The position numbers were made by a program, and so were the translations under genes. Of a DNA stretch of 64,000 bases, positions 22,997-34,900 are shown one piece after another. Every line of letters starts with the position of its first letter. Positions within the stretch are counted from its first letter, which is position 1. The notes under the pieces were generated by a model, which had not been told where the DNA came from, searched no databases, and saw nothing but the letters and a program-made list of their open reading frames with translations. Source of the DNA: Cyanoderma ruficeps (lineage: Eukaryota > Chordata > Aves > Passeriformes > Timaliidae); contig VZDJ01000046.1 of NCBI GenBank assembly GCA_008694505.1, forward strand, positions 1,425,951 through 1,489,950, given 5' to 3'.

Positions 22997-25900
22997 TATA
23001 AATTTTATAATTTGGTATAGAATGCAAATGATAAAATCTTAATGTATAGTTTTGTATTAAAAAGCAGTCTAAAGACATGTATACAACAACCTATGTCAGG
23101 AAATCAGGAATAATTAAGGAGATAAGAAAGGAAGAGTTTGTTTTAGATTGCTTATTAGGGTACATCTCTGAAATACAACATTGCTTTATTACTTGGTTAA
23201 GAACAAAATGAGTTAATAAAAGGAAAGAATGAACAATATTTCTTCCATTAAGAAAGCCTTTCTCTCTCAGGGAGTTAACCAAAGCATAAAAGTATTTCTG
23301 TAAACATCTCACAAAAAGAAATTGCACCTTTGCACAGCACTATTGCAAGTTTTTCTGTTTATATTTGAGGGTGGTTTGTGCCTTTTCAACTGTGCAAGAC
23401 CTACTGGAAAAAGCCTAGTCAATCGTAGAGAAAATTATTGATTTTCCTGTAAGTTTAAGTGCACTGGTGTGGAAAGGATGGTCTTACACTTCTAAAATAT
23501 TTTTCGAATGTAAACAGCAGTCAACTTTGACCATCCTGCAGTTGTGTTTGCTCAAGACCCAGCAACCTGGAGGCAGAAAACTGTAGCAGTAGGAATAATA
23601 CAATATCCCTGTAAAAATAGAACAAAACCTGTAATAACAGAAATAATATCCAGCCTCTATACTGTAAATACAAAACCTATGTACACCATGTTGTCCAAAC
23701 ACTTTACAGAAAAGATGGGTGTTAGTCCCCCTGCTTTAAAGGAGAGGAAACTGAGGCTGAGGAGACTGGGGGCACTTCCTTGATTTTGCTGCTTGGAGGA
23801 ACTAGGTTTATAAACTGACTCTGTGTAATCCCAGTCCAGTGANTCTTGGTTTTGGTTTTGGTTTTGTTTTGTTATTGGTGGGGTTTTGTTTGTTTGTTTG
23901 TTTTTGGTATCTCTAGAGTCTGAAAAGGAAGGTTGAAATTGGAAACGAAGCAGCAAACTTCAAGACAAACTCTGCAGACCAAACATCTAATGAGAGCAAA
24001 GGGGTCAGGGGAATGTCCCTTTGGAATTTCTGTTGGATTTACAGTGCTCTCACATCCCAGCTTTTAGCTGTGCACAGTTTTAATGTCCAGCTGAAGCATT
24101 CTCTGCTCCATGTGAAATGACACAGGAGAAATCAACACCCAATTCACACCATCCTCTATATTTTATATTTCTCCCCACTGATTATCGAGGTAATCTCATT
24201 CCACTTCCAGACTTCTGCTACTGAAACAATTTTATTTTATTGGTTAATCAGACTCTATCTTAAAATTAACCAGCCTGGTTGGTGTCTTCAACCTGCTAAA
24301 TGCTTGGCCTGGAATCTGTTCTGTTTAAAAACACCTAACTAAGCATAGCCTAAATTTACTGGTGGCCAGTTTAAATCTATTTATTCTTGTGCCAGAAATG
24401 TCATCCTTGTCTTTTCACAATAATTAGGAAAAATTACCGACACAGTTGATGATTCTCCAGCTGAGAAATGGGACAACATGAAAGCACAAAGAGATGTCTG
24501 AATGGAGTGTGTGTGTTGGCAAAGTCGATTTTCTTTTTGCCTTGAGATTTTCTTTTATTCTGCCGAAGCCAATAATAAGATCATGAAAGGCAGAACTAAT
24601 CTTCCCTGCTGCTTTGAAATTTTCACTTTAGGTTCAGTTTTCCTTTCTCTAAGGGAAGCCTTTCACAGAGACTATGATGTGTTTTTTTATTATTCCTGTT
24701 AGCTCCTATTTGAATGTTTGTCGTTCCACACATGGAATAGCTCCTTCCATGAATTACACAGATCCAGAGTGTCCATCCCAACAGCACTTGGAGAAACCTC
24801 TTGGAAGGATTGCAAGAAGGAAGTGTCTTGTCCTTTCTTTATCCTGATGCTTCCACATTATTGCTGTAACGGAGAAAGTTAATTAAAGATGAAGGACTGG
24901 CAACGTATCTGAGATTTTGTTGCAGAGAACAATTTATGAGAGCAGATTTTCAGCTGATTTTAAAGTGTGGTAGCTCTCTGAATAAGGAGATTTGACAATG
25001 TGGGTCAGCAGGGCTCCAGGGATGGAATCTGCCTTTCAACTCGTTACAGACTGTGCATTAATTAGTGTCCATGAGAAAGGAATAAAATGTGTGTGCAAAG
25101 GATGATAACATTTGGTATCAGTTTTGAGGAGTCATAAAAATTCCTCTTCTCCTTTCTTTCCTCTTCTAAGAGGGACGTGTTGAGATTATGTTGAAATATC
25201 CTAATTCCTTGTAATAAGGCGAAAAAAAGTCATTGTAGAAAATAAAAAAACCTTCAGAGCTGATTTTTACAGAAGTCACATTTATTCTTAAGCAAAATCT
25301 ATTCCATGCTTGGCATATTTCATAATTTGGAGACAGAGACTTAGTCTAACCCAACCTAAGAAAAATAAATTTGCAATATATATAAGACAGGGATAAAGGT
25401 ATAAAGCCATTTCAGATTATTTGATTTGCGCTGAAATATAAATGTTAACTTTGTCTTTCCTGCAGAGCTTGTTATTTTCAAAGTTTCCTTTTTTAATTAG
25501 GGATTGTCAATCATTGAGACTCTCAGAAAAAATCCGAACAAGACAAAAGAAATACTTGGAGTCTTTCAGAAAAATAAATGTACATGACTTGAACTCCTGG
25601 AACTTGTCTTTTGCTGATGCTCCCGGGCTCCACTTTGCCCATCAGCATTCCTGCCAAAAGATTTGCCTGCTGACATTTACATGAGGAGGTGGCATTTGCT
25701 TTTGGGGGATGTATTTGCTGTCGCGTATTCTTTGCAGTAACTCTTTTCTGATGGCATGCAAAGGTCATTTCTGCAGAGCAGAGAACATTTGTAAACTTCC
25801 AGAGAAAGGATCTGGGCATGAAGCAACCACTGAATAGTAAGGATGTTGCTTGTCTGAAAATTGCTGGGGTTTTCCCTCACACATTCCCCCATTTTTAGTT

Positions 25901-26099
25901 TTGTTTTTGTTTTTGTTTTTATTTTTTTCCCCCCTGGTTTCTTTCAGTGAAGCCTGCAGGAGTAAAAATGACACCAACAAAATTATTTCTGCATTGTGGT
26001 ACTGCAGAGTTTCTTTAAAAATATAAGCAAACGCATCTTAGATGGAAAATTGCAAATTAATTTTGGTTGTGAAAAGCCAATTATTCTGATTCATCCAGA
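22997..26099. other. Long unannotated stretch with one N
   Basis: Near 23843 an N is followed by ggttttg/gtttgttt low complexity (23846-23912). A gttttt run occurs at about 25900-25925. Otherwise no repeat family, exon or RNA gene is recognised in about 3.1 kb. Confidence 0.55.
23843..23912. repeat. N plus GT-rich low-complexity tract
   Basis: A single N at 23843 is followed by repeats of ggtttt and tttg. The tract is a plausible sequencing-error site. Confidence 0.9.
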
Positions 26100-26178
26100 G
26101 ATGCCGTGGCTGCCCCTGGATCCCTGGAAGTGTCCAAGGCCAGGTTGGATGGAGCTTGGAGCAACCTGGGCTAGGATT
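26100..26178 (+). mobile_element. CR1 LINE internal fragment
   Basis: The plus strand reads 'gtggctgcccctggatccct', 'ggaagtgtccaaggccaggt' and 'tggatggagcttggagcaac'. This is the block just upstream of the CR1 terminus. The last part (ggaaggtgtccctgcc onward) is missing or too diverged to see. Confidence 0.9.
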
Positions 26179-26365
26179 GTTCTCTACAGACATCCAATGC
26201 CATTACGGATATCCCTGATCCAAGCTGGCTTCAGCTGTCAGCTCTTCTGGATGTTTCAGACACCTTAAGACATTCCGAGTCACCCTATTAAAATTTGTAT
26301 TGTAGATAACAAAATTCAATTGCTTTGTTTATGCTTTTCTAAGTCTGATTATCTAGATAAGAAGA

Positions 26366-26582
26366 TATGTTTATTTATACTGTTATATTGATATGAATAT
26401 ATTTATGTGTATATTTGTATATTTATATATTTATATATTTATATACTTATATATACTTAATTTAATTTAGATACATACTTATATACATTTATATTTATAT
26501 ATAAAATTATGTACTTATTTACTTATTTACTTATATACTTATATATTGATATATATTTATATACTTACATATTTATATAAAA
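26366..26582. repeat. AT-rich degenerate tatattta tract
   Basis: About 215 bp consist almost only of tatatttatata, acttatata and atttactt units. It is nearly devoid of G and C. Confidence 0.95.
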
Positions 26583-28934
26583 TCTTGTTGATACCAGTGA
26601 ACTATGTAATAAATGCTCAATACAGAACGTCAGTAGCACCAATGGATCCTGAGAAGTTACTGAGCTCATCTCAAAGTCCCAACGTGTTTGTTTATTGAAT
26701 CACTCAGTGAGCTCCACTAATTATATTGACTAGGGTTTTAATTACTGTCATGAGAATATAAATGCCTCACTCACATGGAGATATCTGCATCTATTGCCTG
26801 AATGTAAACACTCCAATCTTGAGCTGAATCTCCACCAAGGAGCCTTCCCTGCTCTCTATTTCTGGATGATGGAATGACCTGAGCTCTGGGTTATTGATTA
26901 AATTCACACTGCAATAGGTCCCCGTGTCAGATTCGACTTTTCAGGCTCATCTTATAAAGGGCTTTGCTGCTGGCTGGGGTGTGTAAGCTGAGACTTACAA
27001 AAACACCCCTAAAATTCTTCCTTAGAACTGACCTGGAAAAAACATCATCATATCCCTGGCATACAGACAAAAAAGACTAAAAAAAAGCATGAATTATTTA
27101 TTCACTTATGCCTTTGTATTTCTAAAGAAGTAATGGAGCAAATGCCAGCTGAGGACACACAGTTTTTCTTGGGAGAGTTTGGGTTTCCACGTGGAACTTC
27201 TGCCCACAGACTGAAAGGACAGTAACTCCAGCTCTTCTGGAGCATCAATATCTCAGGTTCGAACCTCTGGAAGAGGTGATGGAAATGTTTTTACTGATTG
27301 GTACAGTCCTCTACAACTATTGTCAAAAACACAGTGTTTACAGCCCCACATCCCAAAACGGGCAAAACTCTCGGTCACTTTCATGAACTTGTCTTTTGGG
27401 AGAGTCCAGAAAATCAGGTTTTGTGGTTGTCATGCAGAAGAAAGAAGAGCCATTTAGTAACAGACTAGTTCTAGATAAATCATAATTATCACATCCCAGT
27501 CTGTGGAGAAATAAATTACAATGCCACAAGTAAAGCCAAAACTGGCTGCTCATGGGGGAGAAAATCAGTCTGGTTTAGAGCAGGCAAAGAAATCAAGGAC
27601 TCCACAAAAATATCATTTGATCCTCAGATAGAAATTCTCAACCACACTGGTTGTTCCATCTTCTACAAATCAACACTGAAGGGTTGACAGCTTTGCCTGT
27701 CAAGTCTTACACACTGTTCCTGATATATTTGGGATGAGTTGTTTAAGATGTCCTAAAGATTCCGAAAAGCCTGAATAAATTTTTTTTTAACATATAAACT
27801 AATTAAGACTGACCACTCAAATATCTGTCCTGGCAGGACTCATTTCAGTCAGGTAGGAGTAATCTGATTACTATTTCCTGCCCTCAAGCTGCCTGGCTTA
27901 CGTGGAATCTGTATTCTTTCTAATACTCATTTTTTATGATTTATTTACATTTTGTCCAAGGCTGCAAAGTAATTAATAGCAGGTACTTATCTGACATCAG
28001 GGCATCTCTAGCTTTGCCCAAAAAGCATCATTTGGGAGGCATCAGAACTTTTGTAAACTACATTTAAGTCATATCGTTAAGCAGTGAAGGAACAGAAAAA
28101 AAGAAATGAGTAGAACCAGGTAATGAATTTATAACAATAAAGATTTTTCATCTGCGGAATGAATTGCACACAGATGAATGGGAGGGATGGTCAATTTAAA
28201 AGGTTTAAATGTGGAATCAATCCATTGTAAGACTGAGCTGTTCTCAAAATTGTTTTTTTACATTAGTTCGTTAAGTGATTAAAAAGGAAAAAAATTGAAA
28301 GCTCCCAACAATGTCTGAAAATTATTTCTGTTACTGCTGCCTTGGAAACACTGTTACAAATTCCCTAAGTTTGTAGGATTTACATCAAGAGATTTTTTTT
28401 TCATTTATTTTCCATTATGAAGCCAGAAAGACAGAACAAGATGAGTTGTTCAAATTCCAGAAAGTAATCAAAACACCAGAAAGTATTTTTAAAAGTTGGA
28501 GTATATTTGTTATAATGTGTAAGCATACCTAAAAAATTGTAGTGAAAAATATCAGTCTTTTAAAATGAGGTAATTATGAAAGCCTCTGATTCTCTTGTCC
28601 CTCTGAAAGGATGAGATGGCACCTGTTGGCAAAAGGAGACCCTAAGGACAAACGTGAATTTTCCACAAACCATGGAAAATTTCAATTTCTTGATTGCTGA
28701 TTCTGTTTGCTGGGCTTTTCTGGAGGTTGAGTTTTGGGGAGGTTTATGTCCTTTTCTCTTTCTTATAAATAAGAAAGAGACATTTGTGGATCACCTCTCC
28801 GTGTCATTGGTCTCACAATCCTATTCTCTTACTCTGACAGTTCATAAATACTTCCACTATTTTAATAGTTTCACTACCAATAATGCGGTTTTTTTCATGG
28901 TGGAGAAAACAGGAGGTTTGAAAAAATATATCAG
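26583..28934. other. Long unannotated stretch
   Basis: No repeat family or exon is recognised. The sequence is AT-leaning throughout. Confidence 0.55.
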
Positions 28935-29590
28935 TGTTTTGGGCTGTAATGCAAGATGTAACCAAAAGTATGTATTCTATTACCAGCTGTTAAAACTGGT
29001 TGTAGAGGTGTTTTCATTGTCTCATCCATGACCCATCCTCCCTCCAGGGGATATCTGCTGTTCATGGGCCATCCAGGCTCACTGCAGGGCTGATACAATT
29101 CCATCATCCCATGGGGAAATGCTCCACCCAGGGGGAGGAGCCCAGCATTCCTACCTGCATCAAATCTGGGATTCTGAACACCAGCACAGCCTGTTTGCAC
29201 TGGATTCCCAGAGGGAGACCAGACCCATCTCAGCACCACTGGACCTTCAGAGGAAAACTCCACCCTTCTACAGGATCATCTCTGCTCCAACAGAACCACA
29301 TCTGTGACTGCAGGAGGACTTGATTGGACTGACACCAACACCCTGACCAACAGGGTGTCAAGCTCTGTTCTGACTCTGTCAGTGGTTTCTTTTTTTGTTC
29401 ATTTGGGTTTTTTGTACTATTACATTTTTAATTTTCCTAGTAAAGAAGTGTTATTCCTATTCCCATATATTTGCTTGAAAGCCCCTTAATTTCAAGATTA
29501 TAATAATTCAGAGGGAGAGGGTTTACATTCTCCATTCCAAGGGAGACTCTTGCCCTCCTTAGCCGACATCTGTCTTTCCAAACCAAGACA
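28935..29590 (+). mobile_element. Solo LTR, ERVL-like, copy 1
   Basis: This 656-bp element begins tgttttgggc and ends aaaccaagaca. It aligns over its full length with the element at 54900-55560, sharing 'gcaagatgtaacc', 'ccctccaggggatatctgct', 'cacaccaacaccctgacca'-type blocks, 'cctagtaaagaagtgttatt' and the end. Its ends are near-perfect inverted repeats (tgttttgg/ccaagaca). The flanks atcag and atgtg do not form a convincing duplication. No internal viral sequence is attached. The assignment to an ERVL-type songbird LTR is from memory of similar sequences. Confidence 0.85.
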
Positions 29591-31315
29591 ATGTGTAAAA
29601 CTCTGTATGAATAAGATTCAAACCACACTAGATTGGGACTAACATCCTCTTGAACATCTTCTGTTTCTCTATTATTTTTTTTCTCTTTTCCCCTCATACG
29701 CTTTTCAAAGCTGTCGCAAACGTCAATTCCACTCAAGGCTTGATAATGGGATTTCATATAATTTCATTCCTTTTTCCCTCTTGCATTTCCTTGGTCCCCT
29801 TTCTTTCCCTTCCTTTCTTTATTGCTCTTTCAGAGGGTTAGGCTAAGCCAAGCCATAATTTTATTTAGCCTTGTTTATACCAAGTAATTTCCTTATTTTA
29901 TTGTCTTTGTCACAAGGACTACAAGGGAGCCCTTGCTTGTGTTCACTGTCAGCTAATTTGAACATATCTTTTTACGTTTAGGCACAGAATTTTCAATATT
30001 TACCACAGATGCAACAACTCAGTTGTGGAAAACATGGGAGGGAAAAATTAATTAGCACAAAGGGAAAATGGTAAAAATATCAAGAAGGAAAGAGAAGACG
30101 ATGGCTTGGAAGACAATATAAATAATGATTAGAGAGAAAGGCAGTAAAGGTCACTGTAATACAGAATATCCCTGGCAGCAGACAAACAGATCTGAATTTT
30201 TTTTTACAATAGATGTATGAGTTGTGAAGGAAAGTGAGAGAGAGGCACATTTAGGTTTGGAAACACAGTCAAGATTTTGATAATTAGATTTTTGGTACAC
30301 TTGGCTTAATCATTGACTTCTGGTGTAAGCAGTACAGGCTGCCTTTCTTTAAAAACAAATATTATCAGCACGGCATTGTTTTGGTGTTCTAGTAAAATTG
30401 GCTTTGTTGCATAGAAAAAAAAAGGGTCCTGTGTATGATAATCTTTAAAATGACTATTTTTATTGGAAAAATGCAACCTGTATAAGAAATGAGGACCAAA
30501 TTTTAAAGGGAAAAAGACAAAATAATAATAAAAAATAGTTTGAAATTTGGACAGAATTGAGTATTTTTTCTTTTCTTAAAGACTTCAGTTGACTTTGGAC
30601 TAAGACATGTGATTATCTGTCTGTACTGCTCTCAAGGCCTGGAAATTGAATACTCAGCATATTGCAGTTGAATGAACCTTGTTTAACTCGGGCAAATAAT
30701 ATAAAAATCATATTTTATTAATGTGAATAAGAAGAGAGAAAAGAAGATACATTTTTGTTGTTTGCTTTCTGTAGCTCTTTAAAGTTGCAGCCAGTCCCTA
30801 AAACTATGCCAGGTTTTTGCTGAAGGAGCATATTTTTAATGTTTGGTGATTTTTATTTTTTTTTTAAGTTTTAGCTGCTGAAAATGAATGAAGCTCAATG
30901 TATTTTCATCTTCATGGTTCCCAGTTTACAGCAGGAAAAGTGACAGAGAATGCAAAAGAAAAAAAAAATCAAACAATTTTTTTCCTGGCTACAATCAAAA
31001 GCTTAAAAATGTGATCAGGGAGAACTTTAAAGGAAAAAAAAAAATGAAAAGGAAGATATTGTTGTTTATTGTAGCAAAGGAAGGCAGGTGGAGACAGGCT
31101 GGCAGGCCTGAACATCACCAGGTAAATTCCAGGAAGGATAAACTGTTCCAGCCAGAGGGACTAAAGCCTGAGAAACACGTGGGCATCAACTGGAGCTGGG
31201 AAGAAAATTTATATCCATCAAAACACCGAGTTCCTTAAAAGGCTCATACAGAGAGTCTGGAAACTTAAAAAAGTTGTGTTGCTTTGAAGGACGAAGATCT
31301 GTGAGAAGGGAGCCC
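29591..31315. other. Unannotated non-coding stretch
   Basis: The stretch is AT-rich with several homopolymer A and T runs. No exon or repeat family is recognised. Confidence 0.55.
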
Positions 31316-31632
31316 ACAAGGAAGAGGGAAGGGGACTTTTTCCAAGCACAGGTAGTGACAGAACAAGGGGGAATGGCCTTAAACTGATGGAGGGAAAATT
31401 TAGATGGGACATTGGGAAGGAATTCTTCCCTGTGAGGGTGGTGAGGGGCTGGGATCGAATTCCCAGGGGAAACTGTGGCTGCCCCTAGAACCCTGGAAGT
31501 CCCCAAGGCCAGGCTGGACAGGGCTTAGATCACCCTGGGACAGTGGAAGGTGTCCCTGCCCATGGCAGGGGTGGCACTGGAAGAGCTTTAGGGTTTCTTC
31601 CAACCCAAACCATTCCGTGACTCAGTGATTCC
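31316..31632 (+). mobile_element. CR1 LINE 3' fragment (about 315 bp)
   Basis: The sense-orientation order is 'gtgacagaacaagggggaat', 'ttagatgggacattgggaag', 'ctgtggctgcccctagaacc', 'ggacagtggaaggtgtccct' and 'ccaacccaaaccattccgtg'. The terminus runs into gactcagtgatt, the CR1 short tail repeat. It has no coding capacity. Confidence 0.95.
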
Positions 31633-32135
31633 CTGGATCACACTGGAAGGTGGGTGCTGATGCTGAACATTGACACAGCAGATTGTGCTCCAAGCTGGTG
31701 CTCCTAAGGCAAGATAAACAAATTTGTTTCTCCCTCCTCCTTTTATCTCTGGATACTTAAATCAGTGCCACAGGTTTTCCTGATTAATTAATTAATTAAT
31801 TTATTTATTGTAATTGGAAAAACTGAATGAGTCATAGGATTAGAGATTGTTCTTCTGTCTCTCTAAGATGAGTAAAGAAACTCTTCAGATAAGGAAATTC
31901 AGAACAGTGAACTGTCTTAGTGGCAACCACTTGTGCTTTCAAGGACAAGGACTCTCTGCATGGCTCTCTTGTGCTGCCTTCAGGAAATGAAATTCAGGAA
32001 ATGAATTTCCACTTCAATTCCTTGTTTGGTTCAACCATTCACCACCTTTTTTTACATTAGCAATAGCCTTGGGAAAAACTTTCTTCAATGTATTTTAAAT
32101 GGGGACTGGGAATTAAGCGCCACTCTCTGAAGGCT
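31633..32135. other. Unannotated stretch with short taat repeat
   Basis: A 'gattaattaattaatt' run lies near 31783-31805. Nothing else is recognised. Confidence 0.55.
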
Positions 32136-32193
32136 GGACCAAAATAATTTGTAGGGACCTTTCCAACTCCAGCCATTCTGTGATATGATTCTT
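32136..32193 (+). mobile_element. CR1 3' tail remnant
   Basis: The segment 'gtagggacctttccaactcc' plus 'agccattctgtgatatgatt' is the sense-strand CR1 terminus with its short tail repeat. The upstream part is too diverged to follow. Confidence 0.75.
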
Positions 32194-32535
32194 GTCTCCT
32201 CTGCCCAAGACTGAAAGCAGCACTTAAATGCCATGTACGGTCAAGGACTTTGGAAACAAGGTCCCAGACTGGTTTATCTTAATTTCATTTACAATAGCAC
32301 AGAAAAGATATCCGCTAAAATAGAAGGAGGCAGAAACCTGAGAAGAAGAACTTAAAACAACTTTCTATTTGGTCTTGCCATTCTAAAATACCATTTCTCC
32401 TGCAGAGTAACACTTCAGAAATAGGACAAAAAGTGTGATTTAATAGGAAAAGGATAAGGCAAGTTATTAAAAATTAATTGTTTTGCTTCTCCAACATGAC
32501 ACTCCCATTTGTGATGACCACAGAGTCATTGAATG

Positions 32536-32682
32536 ATCATGGAATCATTGAATGGTTTGACTTGGAAAAGATGGTAAAGATCATCTCATTCCAACTCCTG
32601 CCATGGGCAGGGACGGCTTCCACTACCCCAGGTCGCTCCAAACCCTGTCCAGCCTGGCCTTGGGCACTTCCAGGGATGGCGG
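32536..32682 (-). mobile_element. CR1 LINE 3' fragment
   Basis: The plus strand reads catggaatcattgaatggtt, 'gccatgggcagggacggctt' and 'ctggccttgggcacttccag'. It is the reverse complement of the CR1 end, about 145 bp. Confidence 0.9.
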
Positions 32683-33600
32683 TTGTCTGCCTCCACAGGT
32701 AGAAGATACTCTGTGCCAAGATCTTTGTTACAAAAGTTGGGATATGCAGAGCAGGAACAAATGACTGTGAGCAGAACAAAAATAACAGATCCGGAGGCTC
32801 ACCACTCCCCCGAGTAATTGTACCTGAGGGCTGTTAAACAAACTGCCAGAGCCTGGGCTCTGTTTACCACCCCGTGATGTTTATAAAAGCAAGATAAGGA
32901 ACACTCCTGGACATTATGATTTAGCCAAACACGCAGTAGACTTTAATCAGGCGAGGTTTACTGCCTCACGTCAGTGTCTGGGGAGCAGCTGGGTTTGTGG
33001 CTTTAAAGGGAATGCAGCTCCTGCTCCTGCTGCTTCAACCCGCCTGGGAATGTGCCATGCTTTGGTGACACTGAGGGATGAGCTGGAAGGTGCTTTTCAT
33101 CCCATAAATGTCTCTCAGCATCTTTACAAAAATCGATTGGGGGCATTTTAAGGGGTTTCAACTCTGCATTGGTGTGTCTGCAGCTGGATATGACACGAGC
33201 AGTGACCTGACCCAGTCCTGACCCTCTCACTGTCCCAGGGAATCACAAACACCATGCGTGGCCATAGCTCAGAGCTGCCAAGAGTCTCCAAAATTTATCC
33301 TCTTTATGTAATATTCAAATAACCACAAATAAATTTTGTCAGAGAGTGAATTTTGTGGCTTGGAGCAGAGTCAACCTCGTGGTGCATTTTCCATTCTGCA
33401 GCCCTGCCTCCTGACCACAGCTGGGTACAAATGAGGAGAGTGCACTCTGGGAGGATTAGGAGGAGCTGAGATGGATGGCAAGGATGCTAAATCCTGCAGC
33501 CCACACACTGAAGAGCTTGCAGGGTCAGTGCTCACAAAATACGGTTCTCTCTGTGCCTGAAATTCAAATAAAATGTTTCAATCAATAAACCTTCTTAAAT
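32683..33600. other. Unannotated non-coding stretch
   Basis: No repeat family or exon is recognised. Confidence 0.5.
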
Positions 33601-34400
33601 CATGATAGTTGGAAAACCTTGGGCAGGTAGGAGAGGTGGGGAGCTGGATCTCCATGGAGACACAGCAGCTAAAGCACAGTCCAACATTAATGCAGCTGTT
33701 TTATCACGTGTTGGGTCTGAACTTCTCAGTTTTTTCTGATTCCTTGCTGAGATTCAAGGTTGTTAAAAGTCCCCTGAGCCGTGTCATAAGAAAGAAGCAG
33801 AGTCCTTCAAGGTCTTGTTCTCAGTTCTCGTGTGTTGTTTGCTATTTGGTATCTCACAATTTGCTCCACACCCAGCCGAGGTCTGGACAGCGGCTGGGAC
33901 ACGACGCGACTGCGACTGCGTTGCTTGGTTCTTACACAGATAATTATGTGTCCACTATTTACTATTTTGTACCAATGTGTGATATCTATACTACAAGGGT
34001 CATTTCTACCCTAATCCAATAGCCTAGAACTACTTTGTGTCATCACCACTTCAGAGGATGGAGGACGAAGAAGAAGGAGAAGGATCTAGGGCAACACCCT
34101 AAATCCTCCATCTTGTCCCCCATTCATCTCTATTCTAATTCCTAAACTACAAAATTTCTCACCCCGTGCTGTACTAAACTACTACTTTCACACTTCTGAG
34201 GTTTGTAATTCCTCTCTCAGTGTTGGAAGGTTCTCCCATGGACTAAAATCAAACTCGGTGTCTTTCTGGGCTCTGTGCCAAGGTCTCCAACCCCCCTTGA
34301 CTGGCTCCACACCCCCTGTCCAGGGGCGGAATCCCCTTTCTCAGGTCCCAGGTCATCCAAAGGGATGCCCTGGACTCCAGCATGAACTTATCCTTTCCCA
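33601..34400. mobile_element. ERV-derived sequence, boundaries uncertain
   Basis: Blocks such as 'caacaccctaaatcctccat', 'gtgctgtactaaactactac', 'cagtgttggaaggttctccc' and 'ctttctgggctctgtgccaa' resemble songbird ERV/LTR sequence as I remember it. A gaagaagaaggagaagga purine patch sits near 34067, and a CpG-rich spot near 33900. I could not fix the ends, the orientation or a target-site duplication. No retroviral protein is evident. Confidence 0.5.
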
Positions 34401-34833
34401 AGCTCTGAAATGAGCTGGATGCAGCTTGCCTCAGCTTTTCAAAGATCCAGGACACCCACACCAAAACCTCTGTGGGGACACAGCTATTCCCATTTGGAAT
34501 GGGTGCAGCTGGCAATTGCTGAACTTCCTTTTCGTCCTCCCAAAGGAACAGGAATTCTCTGCACCTCTCAGGTCACATGGATGAGGTTTCTCTCTGAATT
34601 CCTTTCCCTGGGACCAGCTGCTGTCCACGGGTGCTGTGCATGAAGGAAAGGGTGGGACACACTCCCACCTCATGGGGGGATTCCATGCAACATGTGAATT
34701 TACAGAAATCACTGGGATGCAAACATTGCTTCACCCACCACCTGTAACCCTTTCCAAAAAGCCCAGGAGAGCTGCTCCCAGCGTGGCTTTGATATGTAAT
34801 AAATTTACTTTTGTACATCAAACCCTTTTCCTA

Positions 34834-34900
34834 AAATCACAGAATGGTTTGGGTTGGGAGGGACTTGCAGATCATCCAGTTCCATTCCCTGCTGTTCCTC
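34834..34900 (-). mobile_element. CR1 3' tail fragment
   Basis: The plus strand reads atcacagaatggtttgggtt, 'gggagggacttgcagatcat' and 'ccagttccattccctgctgt', then stops. It is a short, fairly well-kept CR1 terminus. Confidence 0.88.

Noticed and set aside
33601..34400. Retroviral coding remnant
   Set aside because: I looked for protease, reverse transcriptase and integrase motifs in all frames and saw none. It is kept only as non-coding ERV-like DNA.
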